Below are positions 15,177 through 23,292 of a DNA stretch of 40,588 nt, one piece after another. The notes below the pieces were generated by a model. That model made no database searches. It saw only the letters and a list, made by a program, of their open reading frames with translations, and was not told the origin of the DNA. How positions within the stretch are numbered: position 1 is the stretch's first letter; each line of letters begins with the position of its first letter. The DNA is taken from assembly GCA_016200005.1 (NCBI GenBank), contig JACQFP010000004.1, positions 1-40,588 of the forward strand. Reading direction: 5' to 3'. Source of the DNA: Verrucomicrobiota bacterium (GTDB lineage Bacteria; Verrucomicrobiota; Verrucomicrobiia; Limisphaerales; PALSA-1396). Both the position numbers and the translations under genes were made by a program.

Positions 15177-15744
15177 TGTTTGCATGGGCGAAAGCGTTGA
15201 ACCAAGTCTTGCCGCCTCTGGCGATCAATCCGTTTGCGATTCGTCAGAGTGGGCCACGGTTTACGAAGAACATTCCCAAGCAGTTTATTATCTTGCCTTG
15301 CGAATGTTGGGCGATCCGACACAGGCCGAGGACGCCACCCACGACGTTTTTCTTAAAGCCTTCCGGAAACTTGACCAGTTTCGCGGTGACTCCGGGGTGC
15401 GAACCTGGCTGTATCGGATCACCATCAATCATTGTCGCAATTTGTTGCGGAGCTGGCATCAACGCCACATGGTCAACAATGTGGACGACATTTTCCTGAA
15501 TGGCACGACCGCCAATCCGGACAATCCGTTGCGCGTTCTGGAAACCAAGGAACTTGGAGAGCGGATCCAAAAAACGCTCGACGCGCTCTCTGAAGAATAT
15601 CGCCTGCTGCTTTTGTTGATTGCGGACGAAAAAATGAGCTATGAAGAAGTGGCAACTCTCACCGAGCAAAGTGTGGATGCGGTTCGAGGCAAGCTGCACC
15701 GCGCTCGAAAGGCCTTTGTGCTACAATTTAGAAAAACCTCCTGA
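15166..15744 (+). CDS. RNA polymerase sigma factor, ECF subfamily
   Basis: A 192-residue protein (186 if ATG 15184 is used). Region 2 spans about 28-95 (WATVYEEHSQAVYYLALRML, then DATHDVFLKAFRKLDQFRG and TWLYRITINHCRNLL). Region 4 spans about 135-185 (LSEEYRLLLLLIADEKMSYE, then VDAVRGKLHRARKAF), with no region 3, as in ECF factors. It would direct RNA polymerase to its own regulon. It heads the long same-strand run reaching 24483. No recognisable anti-sigma factor follows; the next small gene is a candidate only by position. Repeats at 15133-15176 may be its autoregulatory site. Confidence 0.9.
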   Translation: MELPVCMGESVEPSLAASGDQSVCDSSEWATVYEEHSQAVYYLALRMLGDPTQAEDATHDVFLKAFRKLDQFRGDSGVRTWLYRITINHCRNLLRSWHQRHMVNNVDDIFLNGTTANPDNPLRVLETKELGERIQKTLDALSEEYRLLLLLIADEKMSYEEVATLTEQSVDAVRGKLHRARKAFVLQFRKTS

Positions 15745-15753
15745 AGTCCCCTT

Positions 15754-15996
15754 ATGAACCCCAAATCATCCAAACTACAGCACCAGGAACAGCAGCAAAC
15801 AACCGAGCAGCAGGTCGCTCAACATCAGCCAGGGCTCGAGTTTGCTTCCGTTGAGGAAATGCTTCGTTACGACGCGGCACAAGCCGTCCCGCCACCGACG
15901 ATAGAAGCTCGGTTGAAAAACTCGCTTGCCGGAGAACCCAAACCACCGCGTTCATGGTGGGACCGGTTGTTTGCCCGCCAGTCTCCCGAGCCATGA
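15754..15996 (+). CDS. Small Gln-rich hypothetical protein
   Basis: An 80-residue protein with a Gln-rich N-terminus (LQHQEQQQTTEQQVAQHQ). A more conserved-looking middle follows (LEFASVEEMLRYDAAQAVPP), and the C-terminus ends PRSWWDRLFARQ. No transmembrane helix or zinc motif. It lies 9 nt after the sigma factor and overlaps the rhomboid-like start by 4 nt, so it is probably co-translated with both. A regulator of the sigma factor is conceivable from position, but nothing in the sequence shows it. Confidence 0.65.
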   Translation: MNPKSSKLQHQEQQQTTEQQVAQHQPGLEFASVEEMLRYDAAQAVPPPTIEARLKNSLAGEPKPPRSWWDRLFARQSPEP

Positions 15997-16655
15997 ACAT
16001 GTTCCTTCAGCAATGTGGATCGTTATTCCCCCGGAGTGTGCGTCCGTTGCTCGCCTTTCTGGTGACGGCATATCTTGCCGCGCTTGCAGGAAGATTTTTT
16101 GGCATCATTGATTTGCACGCATGGCTGGCGTTGAGTTCGCCGGCATTTTGGAACGGTCACGTCTGGCAGGTAATTACATACCCCGTCCTTCCCGCAGGTT
16201 TTCAGGACTTAATTACCAACGTGATCATTTTGAACCTGCTGGCCGCGGGCCTCGAAACTGTTTGGACGGCGCGTCAGCTTTGGACGTTTAGTCTCATCGC
16301 TGCCCTAAGCGCTGGTCTGGGCAAAGCCCTGCTGTTGCCCTATAGCCTGACGTCGCTGATGGGGTTGAGCGGAGTCATATTCGGTCTGTTGGTTGCCTGC
16401 GGGCGACAACGTGCTTCTGTCGCAACGCTGCTCACGGGTCTGCGCGCGATGTCAGTTGGACAGATGTTGCTGATCATTTCGGTGCTGGGATTTCTGCTTA
16501 ACATTCTGCGGCGGCCGGGCGAGCAGCTGGATTACCTCCCTCTGCTGTGCGGCGGGATTACGGGCTGGCTCTATCCTCTACGCCAGTGGAAAAGCAAAGG
16601 AATCGAACCGGAGTTGCCAGTGACATCAGCTCGCATTGGCAAGCTGGAACTATGA
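15993..16655 (+). CDS. Rhomboid-family membrane protein, probably protease-dead
   Basis: A 220-residue protein with six or so transmembrane helices. The rhomboid serine motif is present (MGLSGVIFG, Ser126), and an Asn in the expected early helix (ITNVIILNLLAAG) matches the oxyanion Asn. The histidine expected in the late helix (AHLGG in active enzymes) is replaced: the sequence reads LLCGGITG. The first-helix His of HxxxN is also missing. It may therefore be an inactive rhomboid-like scaffold. The ATG at 15993 overlaps the previous stop, and its own stop overlaps the radical SAM start. Confidence 0.7.
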   Translation: MNMFLQQCGSLFPRSVRPLLAFLVTAYLAALAGRFFGIIDLHAWLALSSPAFWNGHVWQVITYPVLPAGFQDLITNVIILNLLAAGLETVWTARQLWTFSLIAALSAGLGKALLLPYSLTSLMGLSGVIFGLLVACGRQRASVATLLTGLRAMSVGQMLLIISVLGFLLNILRRPGEQLDYLPLLCGGITGWLYPLRQWKSKGIEPELPVTSARIGKLEL

Positions 16656-17566
16656 TGAACGTTGAACCAAAGCAGCGGAGCGCAGAATTCAGTCCGCTTC
16701 GGAGTAGTTCGTTCCCACGAGGCGGACTGAAGTCCGCGCCCCGTTCTCAACTCGCCAGAGAAAGGGCGGCAGCCGCCCGCGCCGCGCTCGCTGATTGCCA
16801 TTTGTGTGCGCATCATTGTGGCGTGAATCGATTGGCTGGCGAACTGGGACTCTGCCGCGCCGGCGCCGAAGCACGGGTGTTCTCGGCCCAAGTCGAAGTT
16901 TCGGATGAATTGGAACTCATTCCGACGTTCGCGATTGCATTGAGTGGTTGCGATCTACGCTGTTCCTTTTGCATCACCGGCGCATCGAGTTGGAATCCTC
17001 GCGCCGGAGAAATTCTCGACGCGACTGCGTTTGCAGCCAAAGCCGAAGCAGCGCTGGCTGGCGGAGCGCGCACGGTCATGATTCTTGGTGGTGAACCGAC
17101 CATCCACCTTCCGGCTGCGCTGGAAATCGTGGCGGCTTTGCCGGATACAGCGAAACTGGTCTGGAAAACCAACGCTCACGGTTCGGCTCAAGCGCGCGAG
17201 TTGCTCGATGGGATGTTCGATGTGTGGCTTGCCGACTACAAATTTGGCAACGATTCATGCGCCCAGCGACTGGCCGGCATCCCCGACTACACAAATACTG
17301 TTCAGGAAAACCTGCGATGGGCCAGCCAGCAGAGTGACTTGATCGTTCGCCATCTTGTTATGCCTGGCCATATCGATTGTTGCTGGAAGCCGGTGGCTGT
17401 GTGGCTGGCAAACGAATTTCCGCAAATCAAAGTGAATCTGCGCTCGGGTTTCTGGCCTGGCTGGAAATCAGCCAAGCACGCTGAGTTGCGCGGAACAACT
17501 TCCCAATTGGATAGCGACCGGGCATGGGAGATAGCTCGTGAACACGAGTTACACTTAATCGAATGA
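16652..17566 (+). CDS. PflX-type radical SAM protein (pyruvate-formate-lyase-activase-like)
   Basis: A 304-residue protein. Radical SAM cluster CxxxCxxC is at Cys100, Cys104 and Cys107 (GCDLRCSFC), with GGEPT near residue 150. An additional N-terminal cysteine group is present (Cys49, Cys52, Cys56, Cys68: CHLCAHHCG to LGLCRAG), as in COG1313/PflX proteins. It should bind a 4Fe-4S cluster and cleave S-adenosylmethionine; its substrate is unknown. Residues about 8-33 are encoded by a dispersed palindromic repeat (16676-16755), so the N-terminus is an unusual extension. The ATG at 16652 overlaps the upstream stop; ATG 16655 is possible. Confidence 0.8.
   Translation: MMNVEPKQRSAEFSPLRSSSFPRGGLKSAPRSQLARERAAAARAALADCHLCAHHCGVNRLAGELGLCRAGAEARVFSAQVEVSDELELIPTFAIALSGCDLRCSFCITGASSWNPRAGEILDATAFAAKAEAALAGGARTVMILGGEPTIHLPAALEIVAALPDTAKLVWKTNAHGSAQARELLDGMFDVWLADYKFGNDSCAQRLAGIPDYTNTVQENLRWASQQSDLIVRHLVMPGHIDCCWKPVAVWLANEFPQIKVNLRSGFWPGWKSAKHAELRGTTSQLDSDRAWEIAREHELHLIE
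16676..16755. repeat. Palindromic repeat inside the radical SAM gene
   Basis: CAGTCCGC (16690-16697) is inverted relative to GCGGACTG (16722-16729). The latter forms a second tight palindrome GCGGACTgaAGTCCGC (16722-16737). The segment encodes low-complexity residues (SPLRSSSFPRGGLKSAP) not expected in the family. It looks like an intergenic-type repeat absorbed in frame at the N-terminus. Confidence 0.6.
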
Positions 17567-17805
17567 ACAGCAAAAAAGTTATGAGCGCCAAACAGCAGGT
17601 AGAGTTGACCACTGAGTTGCTGATCATGCCCGACGGGAAAGTCCTGGCTCATAATCTAACCCCAGCAATGGCGGCTGTGCTTAGTGAATTGAATCCTACA
17701 GACGAAGCGATTAAACAGAGAATCATCACCCATGTCGGTTCAGAAACTAAGAAATTACTCCCTGAGCACTGGCATTCTCCCGCTCACAAAATTTCTGACC
17801 AATGA
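17563..17805 (+). CDS. Small hypothetical protein of the Ycf46 operon
   Basis: An 80-residue soluble protein (MNSKKVMSAKQQVELTTELL, then LIMPDGKVLAHNLTPAMAAV). It overlaps the radical SAM gene by 4 nt at its start and the AAA ATPase gene by 4 nt at its end. No recognised domain. The coupling on both sides indicates that it is a real gene with a role tied to its neighbours. An alternative start is ATG 17581. Confidence 0.65.
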   Translation: MNSKKVMSAKQQVELTTELLIMPDGKVLAHNLTPAMAAVLSELNPTDEAIKQRIITHVGSETKKLLPEHWHSPAHKISDQ

Positions 17806-19355
17806 ATCTCCAACAAGAAATCGAAACGCTCATCCGCGCCCGCTATCCGATTCTTTACATCATCTCAAGTGAAGAAACGCGCGTGCAGAACATGGTGGTG
17901 GAGATTGCGCGGCAACGTCAGAAGAAAGTGTTTGAGTGGAGTTACAGTGTCGGCATCGTGCCCGCTGGCACTTCCATTCAATCGCAGAAACATCGCAACG
18001 CCGCCACCAAGGACCCGCTCGCCGCACTGGATCAGGTCATCGAGCAGGTCGAGCCGGCGATCTTCATATTCAAGGATTTTCACCCGTTCCTGACCAAAAA
18101 TAATTTCGCGATCATTCGCAAATTGAAGGAGATTGCGTTGCACCTGAAGAACAGTTTCAAGACCATCATCCTCGTTTCTCCGGCCCTCGAAATCCCAACC
18201 GAATTGGAAAAGGAAATCACCGTGCTTAACTTTCCTTTGCCGAACCGCGATGACCTGGCCGCGTTGCTGGATAAGATCGTGGATGAAGTGAAGCAGTTCA
18301 AGCAGGTGAAAATTGATTTGGACGAGGCTGGACGCGAGCGGTTGTTGCAGGCGGCGCTCGGTTTGACGCTCGGCGAGGCGGAAAACGTTTTTGCCAAGAT
18401 AATCGTCAAGGACGAGCGATTGAGTGGTGAAGACGTCAATGAGGTTTTTGCCGAGAAACAACAAATCATTCGCAAGAGCGGGCTGTTGGAGTATTACGCG
18501 ACAACCGAAACATTTTCGCAAGTGGGCGGTATGAGCGTTCTCAAGGACTGGTTGCAAAAACGCGCCAGTTCGTTCACTGACCAGGCACGCGCATTTGGTT
18601 TGCCCGCGCCCAAAGGAATCTTGCTGCTCGGCGTGCAAGGTTGCGGCAAAAGCCTGTGCGCAAAGGCCGTTTCCAGTTTATGGCAACAACCGTTGCTGCG
18701 CTTCGACATGGGCCGGATGTTCGGCAGTCTGGTGGGTTCGTCCGAAGAAAACGTCCGCAAAGCCATTTCCGTGGCGGAATCGGTAGCGCCTGCGATACTT
18801 TGGGTGGACGAAATCGACAAGGCATTCGCTGGTTCGCAAGGATCGGGCGCGACCGATGGCGGCACGACGGCGCGTGTCTTTGGCACGTTTCTGACCTGGC
18901 TCTCAGAGAAAACAGCGCCGGTTTTTGTGGTCGCCACGGCCAATGATATTTCCCAACTGCCGCCGGAGTTGATGCGCAAAGGCCGTCTGGACGAAATCTT
19001 TTTCGTTGATCTGCCGTCGGAATCTGAACGTGAAGAGATCTTCCGCATTCACATCACCAAGCGTGGTCGGGAACCGAAGAATTTTGATCTCAAGGCGCTC
19101 GTGGATGCGAGCAAGGATTTCAGCGGCGCGGAGGTCGAGGAGGCGATCATCAGCGCGCTTTACGACGCCTTTTACGCCCAACAAGAACTCGCCACGGATC
19201 ACATTCTGGAGGCGTTGCGCCAGACCGTGCCGCTGGCCAAAACGATGGACGAGCAGATCAATCGATTGCGAACCTGGACCGAAGGACGAGCGCGTAATGC
19301 CAGTGTGGTGCGGGCGCTTGCTGGGGACAACGCGCGGCGCCGGATGGAGTTGTGA
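17802..19355 (+). CDS. Ycf46-type AAA+ ATPase
   Basis: A 517-residue protein. An N-terminal degenerate ATPase-like domain ([20 protein letters not shown], residues 5-250) is followed by a canonical AAA+ module. That module has Walker A GVQGCGKS at 277, Walker [13 protein letters not shown] near 330, the sensor segment [20 protein letters not shown], and the lid [19 protein letters not shown]. The domain order and sequence fit the Ycf46 family (COG0464), whose function is poorly known (photosynthesis-linked in cyanobacteria). A Ycf35/DUF1257-like and a DUF2997-like protein are encoded just downstream, a combination also seen elsewhere for Ycf46. Confidence 0.85.
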   Translation: MNLQQEIETLIRARYPILYIISSEETRVQNMVVEIARQRQKKVFEWSYSVGIVPAGTSIQSQKHRNAATKDPLAALDQVIEQVEPAIFIFKDFHPFLTKNNFAIIRKLKEIALHLKNSFKTIILVSPALEIPTELEKEITVLNFPLPNRDDLAALLDKIVDEVKQFKQVKIDLDEAGRERLLQAALGLTLGEAENVFAKIIVKDERLSGEDVNEVFAEKQQIIRKSGLLEYYATTETFSQVGGMSVLKDWLQKRASSFTDQARAFGLPAPKGILLLGVQGCGKSLCAKAVSSLWQQPLLRFDMGRMFGSLVGSSEENVRKAISVAESVAPAILWVDEIDKAFAGSQGSGATDGGTTARVFGTFLTWLSEKTAPVFVVATANDISQLPPELMRKGRLDEIFFVDLPSESEREEIFRIHITKRGREPKNFDLKALVDASKDFSGAEVEEAIISALYDAFYAQQELATDHILEALRQTVPLAKTMDEQINRLRTWTEGRARNASVVRALAGDNARRRMEL

Positions 19356-19393
19356 TTTTTTGTTGAGTCGCGCGATTCAATACTGCAGCCAAT

Positions 19394-19714
19394 ATGGATT
19401 CGCCGTGGAGCAAATTGTACGATCCTTCTAAGGACCGGCGCTACGGGGCGCTCTTCTTGTCGTGTCTGTTGGGGGGCCTCGGCTTGCTGATTCTGGCAGC
19501 CATTTTCTTAAAGGCGGTCATGGATTCTGAACTTCAAGGCTATGTCCTGCCGGCGCTGCCGTTAGTCGGGTTGTTGTCCGTTGTATGGGCTTTTCTGGCG
19601 TTTCGCAGCGCGCGACAGCGTCAGCGGGAGCGTGACAAATATCCACCCTTGTCGCGTGACGAATTGCGCGTAGCCCGGTCAAAACTGTTGAAAGATCGAA
19701 AGGAACAATCATGA
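19394..19714 (+). CDS. Small two-helix membrane protein
   Basis: A 106-residue protein with two transmembrane helices (about 19-42 and 50-70) joined by a short loop, and a basic cytosolic tail (FRSARQRQRERDKYPPLSRD). It starts 38 nt after the AAA ATPase gene and overlaps the next start by 4 nt. No family recognised. Position suggests that it anchors or partners the Ycf46/Ycf35-like proteins at the membrane, which is inference. Confidence 0.65.
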   Translation: MDSPWSKLYDPSKDRRYGALFLSCLLGGLGLLILAAIFLKAVMDSELQGYVLPALPLVGLLSVVWAFLAFRSARQRQRERDKYPPLSRDELRVARSKLLKDRKEQS

Positions 19715-20187
19715 GCGCAGTATGCATTTTAGCTCCAGTCGTGATCGCTGCCTGGCCTGCGTTTAGCGCGGCGGTCGTGGCGGCGGCGGCTTCCATGGGC
19801 TACGTGGTGGCGGAAGAAACGGCCGCCCAAATGGCTCGATGCGGCCAGCAACAAAAATCCACGAATCGCGTGGATCTGGAAATTGACCAGAGCGAACTGG
19901 TAACCGGGCAACTCGGAAGAGACCAACACATTTCTGTTTCCCGTGATGGAGTGACCGTGACTTTTTCCCGCGATGCCCGAGGCAAGGCGGCGTTGTGTGT
20001 CACCGGCGAGGGGCACAGCGCGGAAGCGTTGAAAGCGATGGGGGAGGAATTAAGTCAGAGAGTTGTGCAAAAATATGTTTATCAGCGTTTGATGGATGAA
20101 ATGGTGGCGCGGCAATTTCATGTCGTCGTCGAGGAAACCGATGCGAATCAGGCGATCCATCTTAGAATTCGTCACTGGCAGAACTAA
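19711..20187 (+). CDS. Ycf35/DUF1257-like protein
   Basis: A 158-residue protein. The N-terminus (MSAVCILAPVVIAAWPAFSA) is hydrophobic and Ala-rich. The C-terminal half (MGEELSQRVVQKYVYQRLMD, then RQFHVVVEETDANQAIHLRI) resembles the conserved end of Ycf35/DUF1257 proteins, which have a similar Q-R-Y-x-Y pattern followed by a strand ending R-x-W. Ycf35 and Ycf46 both derive their names from chloroplast frames of unknown function. The assignment is from recalled pattern and needs a profile search. It overlaps the upstream gene by 4 nt. Confidence 0.55.
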   Translation: MSAVCILAPVVIAAWPAFSAAVVAAAASMGYVVAEETAAQMARCGQQQKSTNRVDLEIDQSELVTGQLGRDQHISVSRDGVTVTFSRDARGKAALCVTGEGHSAEALKAMGEELSQRVVQKYVYQRLMDEMVARQFHVVVEETDANQAIHLRIRHWQN

Positions 20188-20213
20188 ATGCAGCGAACAG
20201 CGCTCAGGCATCT

Positions 20214-20414
20214 ATGCCGCAAAGAGAATATGAAATAACCATCGGGCCGGATGGCAAAGTGGAGTTGAACATTCATGGCTACAAGGGGAAAGGCTGCCTC
20301 GATGCCGTCAAAATGTTCGAGCAGATCATTGGGTCAGTTGAGTCGCAACGTGCGACCAGCGAATTTTACGAACCGGAGGAGCAGGTGCAATATCGAGTGG
20401 ATCAACGACATTAG
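20214..20414 (+). CDS. DUF2997-like small protein
   Basis: A 66-residue protein starting MPQREYEITIGPDGKVELNI, then GYKGKGCLDAVKMFEQIIGS. The I-x-P-D-G-x-V and G-x-x-C-x-x-A pattern matches DUF2997, a short family typically encoded beside DUF1257. It ends in a charged tail. It lies 26 nt after the Ycf35-like gene and is followed by the degenerate signal-peptidase-like gene. Function unknown; the single Cys is characteristic of the family. Confidence 0.7.
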   Translation: MPQREYEITIGPDGKVELNIHGYKGKGCLDAVKMFEQIIGSVESQRATSEFYEPEEQVQYRVDQRH

Positions 20415-20452
20415 CCATCTGGCCCAGGGCGGCGTCACGGCCAGAAGAAGAT

Positions 20453-21322
20453 ATGAGCAACTTCCCGTCATGTTACTATCCTCCTCGTGCCCGGTGGTAC
20501 AGTCCCGTGTTTTATCTGGGGGATGCCGTGCGTCGTCGGTTGCACCTGGAACAGTTGCACCCTCCGCCGGGAATCAGATGGCCCGTTTTCTTTGTGGGTC
20601 TGGCGTTGCCCGGGTTTTCCTTTTGGGCGTCCGGACGGAAGATTTTGGGTCAAGTCGCCATGGGTTTTTACGTCCTCACGATGTTAATCTTCCTCATCTG
20701 GCTCGGTTACCCAATCGCCAATGTTGTCTTTGGGTTGATGATCTCACTGCATGTCAGCAGCATCATTTTTCTTTCGAACCATTGGCTGTCGGAACTGAAC
20801 GTGGTTCGTCGGCTCGTGATTTCTCTGGCGATTTTGTTTGTCGTAAGTCGGTTGATTTACATTCCGGCCCTCGACTTGATGGAGAAATATTTGGCCATGC
20901 CTTTGCAAATGCGTGACCGGGTGGTGGTAGCCAGCACGATGCTTGGAAGCAAATCAATCAAGCGAGGTGACTGGGTGGCTTACCATTTTACCGGGGGCAG
21001 CGGTCACGGTGTTAAAATTCGCGATGGTTATGGGCTTGATCCGGTGCTCGGCATCTCAGGCGACCAGGTCCGCTTTGGCCCCACTCACTTTGAAGTGAAC
21101 GGGAAGACGTTTACGCGGTTGGCTCACATGCCGGCTAAAGGTGAAATGGTTGTGCCGGGAAAACAGTGGTTTATCTGGCCGAGTTTGGATACCGTAACGC
21201 AACGTAATGTTGCAGAAGAGAGCGTTTCCGAAGCTGTGCTGGATTCAGCCTTAATCTCGAACGAACAGATTATCGGTAAACCTTTCCGTCATTGGTTTTG
21301 GCGGCGACAATTCGTGCCATGA
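20453..21322 (+). CDS. Membrane protein with degenerate signal-peptidase-I-like (S26) domain
   Basis: A 289-residue protein. The N-terminal third has three or four transmembrane helices (about 45-65, 67-85, 86-105, 118-140). The C-terminal part follows the S26 signal peptidase layout: KRGDWVAYH, then VLGISGDQVRFGPTHFEVNG, then VPGKQWFIWPSLD. The catalytic Ser motif (S-M-x-P) and the general-base Lys (K-R-V-x-G) are not visible; the equivalent stretches read ASTMLGSKS and DPVLGISGD. It may be a non-catalytic or altered relative. The ATG at 20453 is chosen because upstream sequence lacks a hydrophobic start; the stop overlaps the TPR gene by 4 nt. Confidence 0.5.
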   Translation: MSNFPSCYYPPRARWYSPVFYLGDAVRRRLHLEQLHPPPGIRWPVFFVGLALPGFSFWASGRKILGQVAMGFYVLTMLIFLIWLGYPIANVVFGLMISLHVSSIIFLSNHWLSELNVVRRLVISLAILFVVSRLIYIPALDLMEKYLAMPLQMRDRVVVASTMLGSKSIKRGDWVAYHFTGGSGHGVKIRDGYGLDPVLGISGDQVRFGPTHFEVNGKTFTRLAHMPAKGEMVVPGKQWFIWPSLDTVTQRNVAEESVSEAVLDSALISNEQIIGKPFRHWFWRRQFVP

Positions 21323-22092
21323 GTCGATTCGTCAATCTTGAGTTTGATGACCAGTTTGAGGACCGCTCTGACGCCAGCGAGGTCGTCAAGGACGAGGCTT
21401 ATTATTTCTCACAAGGGCAGGCGGCGTTTGAGAACGGTCAATTTGAACAAGCCCTGCGTTTATTCGCCAAGGTGCTCGAACACAATCCGCAGAACGCTGC
21501 CGCCTGGACCGGTCAAGTTCGGATGTTGATCGAACTCGGTGAATTTCGGGAAGCCAAACTCTGGGCTGATAAGGCGCTGGAACGTTTTCCTGTCGAGCCT
21601 GAACTGCTCGCCGCCAAAGCCGTAGCGCTCGGCCGCAGCGGCGACCTTCAAGCTGCTTTGGCTTTTTCCGACGCGTCCATCGAAGAGCGCGGCGACACGC
21701 CCTACATCTGGCTGGCGCGCGGGGATGTCCTGTTGGCGCGCGAGGAGAAGCGCGCGACCTATTGTTTCGAGAAGGCACATCTCCTGTCGCCCGACAATTG
21801 GTTTTATGCCTGGCTGACTTCGCGGATTTATTTCTTCTATCAAAAATTTTCCCTGGCCTTCAAATTTGCCCAGCAGGCCTTGACGCTGGATTCGGGTCAG
21901 GGTGCCATCTGGCTGCAAGTGGGACAATGTCAAATGGCCCTGGGACTGGTCGATCCCGCCAGAAATTCTTTTGAACAAGCGCGGCAATTGAATCACAATT
22001 CGCTGGAAGTGAATGAGGCGTTGGTGCGACTTTCAAAAATTGGCTTGTGGTCGAAGCTGCGCCGGCAGGGGCGTCAACTCTTTTCCCAATGA
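21319..22092 (+). CDS. TPR-repeat protein
   Basis: A 257-residue soluble protein made of tetratricopeptide repeats from about residue 25 onward (YYFSQGQAAFENGQFEQALR, then LFAKVLEHNPQNAAAWTGQV and further units). The ATG at 21319 overlaps the preceding stop by 4 nt, and its stop overlaps the PilT-like start. Such proteins scaffold complexes. Its coupling to the PilT-like ATPase suggests a role with that protein. Confidence 0.85.
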   Translation: MSRFVNLEFDDQFEDRSDASEVVKDEAYYFSQGQAAFENGQFEQALRLFAKVLEHNPQNAAAWTGQVRMLIELGEFREAKLWADKALERFPVEPELLAAKAVALGRSGDLQAALAFSDASIEERGDTPYIWLARGDVLLAREEKRATYCFEKAHLLSPDNWFYAWLTSRIYFFYQKFSLAFKFAQQALTLDSGQGAIWLQVGQCQMALGLVDPARNSFEQARQLNHNSLEVNEALVRLSKIGLWSKLRRQGRQLFSQ

Positions 22093-23168
22093 GCAAATCA
22101 AAATTGGAGTGCTTGTTGGCTGCTGCCAGTGAAAATTGCGCTTCCGACCTTCACCTCATTGCCGGCGTGCCTCCCGCGTTCCGGGTAAACGGAGAAATCA
22201 TCCTGGCTGACGAAGATGTGCTTCATCCCGGCGAAATCACGGAGATGGTCGCAAGCCTGTTGAGTGCCGTGCAACAGGAGAAGTTCGAGCGGGATTGGGA
22301 ACTGTGCGTTTCCCTGCTGCACAGCGCCGCGGGCCGGGTCCGGGTGACCTTTTACAAGCGCAACGGGCGTCCGGAAATGAGCCTGCGCTTTTGCGGCGAC
22401 CGTATTGCCTCTCGCGAGGAACTGGGTCTGCCCGCCAAGATCGATGATTTGGCGCGCAAGCCCAACGGCTTGGTCTTGATCACCGGCCCAACTGGGGCAG
22501 GAAAAACCACCACACTGAATTATCTCGTCGATCTGATCAATCGCGAGCGCCGCTGTAAAATCATCACAATCGAGGACCCCATCGAGTTCGTGCACGAGAA
22601 CCGACGGGCGATCATCGTCCAGCAGGAAGTGCTCACGGACACGCATTCCTTCAATCGCGCGCTGATCCACGTTCTGCGACAGGATCCGGACGTAATTGTC
22701 GTCGGGGAGATGCGGGACCACGAAGCCATTTCCACGGCGTTGACGGCGGCGGAGACGGGGCATCTCGTGATGGCCACGATGCATTCACCCAATGTGTCAC
22801 ATGCCTTGGAACGCATCATCGGTGTTTTTGAAGGCAGCGCCCAGAAGCAGATTGTTTTGCAACTGGCCAACGCGCTGCAAGGTGTGATTGCTCAGGATTT
22901 GTTGTCTTCAGCCGACCGTTCCCGGCGTGTGCTGGCGTACGAACTTTTGCTCGCGAACGCCGCCGTGCGAAACTTGATTCGCGAGAGCAACCTCCACCAA
23001 TTGGAGAATACCATTCAAACCGGCGGCAAGGAAGGAATGGTGCTGATGGATAATTGTCTGCATGACCTTTATTGCCGGTGTCAGATCAGCTACGACACGG
23101 CGCTGAGTCGTGCGCGTCATCCCGACCATATCACACGGCTCGTCAAATCGGGCGAAACGAACGATTGA
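22089..23168 (+). CDS. PilT/GspE-superfamily ATPase (twitching-motility type)
   Basis: A 359-residue protein, the usual PilT size. The N-terminal PAS-like domain has ASDLHLIAGVPPAFRVNGEI, matching PilT's start. Walker A GPTGAGKTT lies near residue 132. The Asp box and Walker B region (TIEDPIEFVH and PDVIVVGEMRDHEAISTALT) are followed by the His box AETGHLVMATMHS. In other bacteria PilT powers type IV pilus retraction. No pilus genes are adjacent, though a pseudopilin operon lies at 35019-39151. The start overlaps the TPR gene stop (ATGA). The sequence after about residue 310 is less typical, so PilU-like is an alternative. Confidence 0.9.
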   Translation: MSKSKLECLLAAASENCASDLHLIAGVPPAFRVNGEIILADEDVLHPGEITEMVASLLSAVQQEKFERDWELCVSLLHSAAGRVRVTFYKRNGRPEMSLRFCGDRIASREELGLPAKIDDLARKPNGLVLITGPTGAGKTTTLNYLVDLINRERRCKIITIEDPIEFVHENRRAIIVQQEVLTDTHSFNRALIHVLRQDPDVIVVGEMRDHEAISTALTAAETGHLVMATMHSPNVSHALERIIGVFEGSAQKQIVLQLANALQGVIAQDLLSSADRSRRVLAYELLLANAAVRNLIRESNLHQLENTIQTGGKEGMVLMDNCLHDLYCRCQISYDTALSRARHPDHITRLVKSGETND

Positions 23169-23292
23169 TTCGTCGCTCGCCGATCCGGCTTAAAAGCCAA
23201 CGGCAGGAGCTGAAGTTTAAGTTCGCCAACATCGGCGAATGATTTCTTGCAGTGAGTCGGGAATTAACCGAGCTTCAAGCTGAAGCCTGACC
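23169..23292. repeat. Intergenic imperfect inverted repeat
   Basis: Two related segments, CAGGAGCTGAAGTTTAAGTT (from about 23204) and CGAGCTTCAAGCTGAAGCC (from about 23269), face each other around a short spacer, giving an imperfect hairpin. It resembles intergenic repeat units of this genome type. It might act as a transcript end or attenuator inside the operon. No gene seen. Confidence 0.35.

Noticed and set aside
15754-15996. Small protein after the ECF sigma factor as a zinc-binding anti-sigma factor
   Set aside because: No H-x-x-x-C-x-x-C motif and no transmembrane helix; a regulatory role is only positional.
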